Positions 13,888 through 14,903 of a stretch of 14,903 nucleotides of DNA are shown here, one piece after another. The position numbers and the translations under genes were made by a program. The notes beneath the pieces are model-generated. The model did not search any database, was not told the origin of the DNA, and worked only from the letters and a program-made list of their open reading frames with translations. Numbering within the stretch: position 1 is the first letter of the stretch; every line of letters starts with the position of its first letter. Source of the stretch: an uncultured Dialister sp. (GTDB lineage: Bacteria > Bacillota > Negativicutes > Veillonellales > Dialisteraceae); assembly GCA_900543165.1 (NCBI GenBank), contig UQQQ01000048.1, positions 1-14,903 of the forward strand. Reading direction: 5' to 3'.

Positions 13888-14706
13888 ATGAAAAAGATAA
13901 ACTCATCCCGCTTGCGCCTTTATTTGTGGGGAGGTCTCCTCTTGGCGCTGATGCTGGGTGTGATGCTCGCTGAGTATCTGATCCCTTGGGATGCCTATGC
14001 CCAGGATTTATCGATGGCGCAGAAGCCGCCTTCTGCGGCGCACCTTCTGGGAACGGATCGATATGGGCGCGATATGCTTGCCCGTGTCCTTGTCGGAGGG
14101 CGCACCAGCATTTCGGGGGCGTTTGTGGTCGTCCTGCTCATCACTGCCATCGGGACGGGGATCGGGACAGGAAGCGGATGGTATGGCGGACGGATCGAGC
14201 AGGCATGGATGGGGCTCTCGGACGTTTTCCTCGCTTTCCCCGGGCTTGTCCTTGCACTAGCCGTGGCAGGTGTTTCCGGTGGGGGCATGCTGCAGGCGGT
14301 CCTGGCGCTCGCGGCGATCGGATGGCCTAAGTATGCCAGGCTGTCGCGTCGGCTCACCGTTTCTTTGAAGGAGGAGCCTTATATCGACATTGCAAGAATG
14401 CGGGGGCTTTCTTCCTGGAAGATCATAGGCAGCCATCTCCTTCCGAATATGGCTGGCCCGCTTTTGACGACGGCGGTACTGGATATCGGGACGATGATGA
14501 TGGAGGTGGCGGCACTTTCCTTTTTGGGACTCGGCGTGAAGCCGCCGACACCGGAATGGGGCGCTATGATGAGTGAAGGACGTCGTTTCCTCCAGCTCTC
14601 ACCATGGATGGTCATGGCACCGGGGGCGGCCATGTGTCTGACGGTCGGACTTTTTCATCTTTTGGGAGAGGCGCTCAGAGATGCGTTTGATCCCAGAGAA
14701 AGGTGA
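13888..14706 (+). CDS. ABC transporter permease, NikC/DppC-like
   Basis: The 272-residue protein starts with one hydrophobic helix (10-32), then HLLGTDRYGRDMLARVLVGGRTS at 52-74 in parts, the signature of the second permease of nickel/dipeptide systems. An EAA loop (YIDIARMRGLSSWKIIGSHLLPN region, 165-187) and SFLGLGVKPPTPEWGAM at 211-227 complete it, ending EALRDAFDPRER. ATG 13888 has AAGGAG (13877-13882) five bases upstream; ATG 13885 would leave only two bases. An in-frame start at 13816 overlaps the previous gene by 44 bases and adds unlikely residues. After it comes repeat B, so the ATPase and binding-protein genes, if linked, lie beyond the window. Confidence 0.92.
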   Translation: MKKINSSRLRLYLWGGLLLALMLGVMLAEYLIPWDAYAQDLSMAQKPPSAAHLLGTDRYGRDMLARVLVGGRTSISGAFVVVLLITAIGTGIGTGSGWYGGRIEQAWMGLSDVFLAFPGLVLALAVAGVSGGGMLQAVLALAAIGWPKYARLSRRLTVSLKEEPYIDIARMRGLSSWKIIGSHLLPNMAGPLLTTAVLDIGTMMMEVAALSFLGLGVKPPTPEWGAMMSEGRRFLQLSPWMVMAPGAAMCLTVGLFHLLGEALRDAFDPRER

Positions 14707-14740
14707 AAGAAGGGGGGGATAGCCTCATTTCCCTGCATAT

Positions 14741-14903
14741 AGGGGTAGCCCGTAGGGCGGGGCGTCCCTTGATTACGTGCGAAAGAGGTTCAGCGGGTTC
14801 AACAGGTTCAGAAGGTTCAACGGTGGTGGTGCGGCGCATAAAAATATGGAAGCGCCGCGGAGTTTTGAAACTAGCGGTTTTCTCGTATCGCAAACCTAAT
14901 CCC
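14741..14903 (+). repeat. Repeat B copy 3, uninterrupted, ending in one heptad at the window edge
   Basis: AGGGGTAGCCC begins at 14741, then CCTTGATTACGTGCGAAA, four 9-base units (AGGTTCAGC, GGGTTCAAC, AGGTTCAGA, AGGTTCAAC), GGTGCGGCGCA and, 14 bases later, AGCGCCGCGGAG. The latter two make a GCGGCGC/GCGCCGC hairpin. TAGCGGTTTTCTCGTATCG and CCTAATCCC follow exactly as at 2168-2198. The final seven bases are the first heptad unit of array type D. This copy is the reference for the interrupted copy 1. Bases 14707-14740 hold nothing recognised. Confidence 0.8.

Overview
The window looks like a chromosomal segment of an anaerobic, LPS-bearing Firmicute of the class Negativicutes. A Dialister/Veillonellaceae-type genome is my best guess. 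The reasons are a Firmicutes-style ylxM-ffh-rpsP-khpA-ylqD-rimM-trmD gene order with strong AGGAGG ribosome-binding sites, combined with a lipid A/core phosphoethanolamine transferase that only makes sense in an outer-membrane organism. The genus is inferred from gene content and style, not from a search.

Layout. At 60-1787 (minus) lies a membrane phosphoethanolamine transferase with a TTG start; its end is closed by an almost perfect bidirectional hairpin (13-54). After a 536-base gap full of repeats come an HD-domain nucleotidase-like gene (2324-2926) and a dihydrolipoamide dehydrogenase-type flavoprotein (2975-4351), then a repeat and a terminator. A membrane-anchored alpha/beta hydrolase (4743-5687) and a small coiled-coil orphan protein (5874-6269) follow as separate units. 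The core of the window is an eight- to nine-gene housekeeping operon, 6746-11968: YlxM, Ffh (SRP), ribosomal protein S16, KhpA, YlqD, RimM, TrmD, a SPOUT RNA methyltransferase and a YebC/TACO1 protein. It is driven by a textbook promoter (6694-6722) whose -35 box lies in one arm of a short inverted repeat, and it ends at a terminator (11976-11999). The genes work together on SRP targeting, 30S maturation, tRNA m1G37 modification and elongation through difficult sequences. The last unit, 12177-14706, encodes a SAM-dependent methyltransferase followed by two inner-membrane permeases of the nickel/oligopeptide ABC family; the ATPases and the binding protein are not in the window.

The gaps are the unusual part. 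They hold several repeat families, named here A to D. A: 150-160-base palindromic elements bounded by GGGAAACGCTGATTAAATC-type ends and flanking TA, plus 36-46-base miniature hairpins of the same ends. B: a GC-rich element with a 9-base tandem repeat, seen three times. C: a TCATCCYGAGCG-type element, once as an imperfect inverted repeat. D: arrays of 7-base units (GTGGCTA/GTGACTG or complement). They recur in the same order B-(C)-(A)-D, and one B copy is visibly interrupted by C and A. I saw no CRISPR array, tRNA, rRNA, transposase or phage gene. I do not see a clear new defence or biosynthetic system; the repeat architecture is the strongest unexplained signal.
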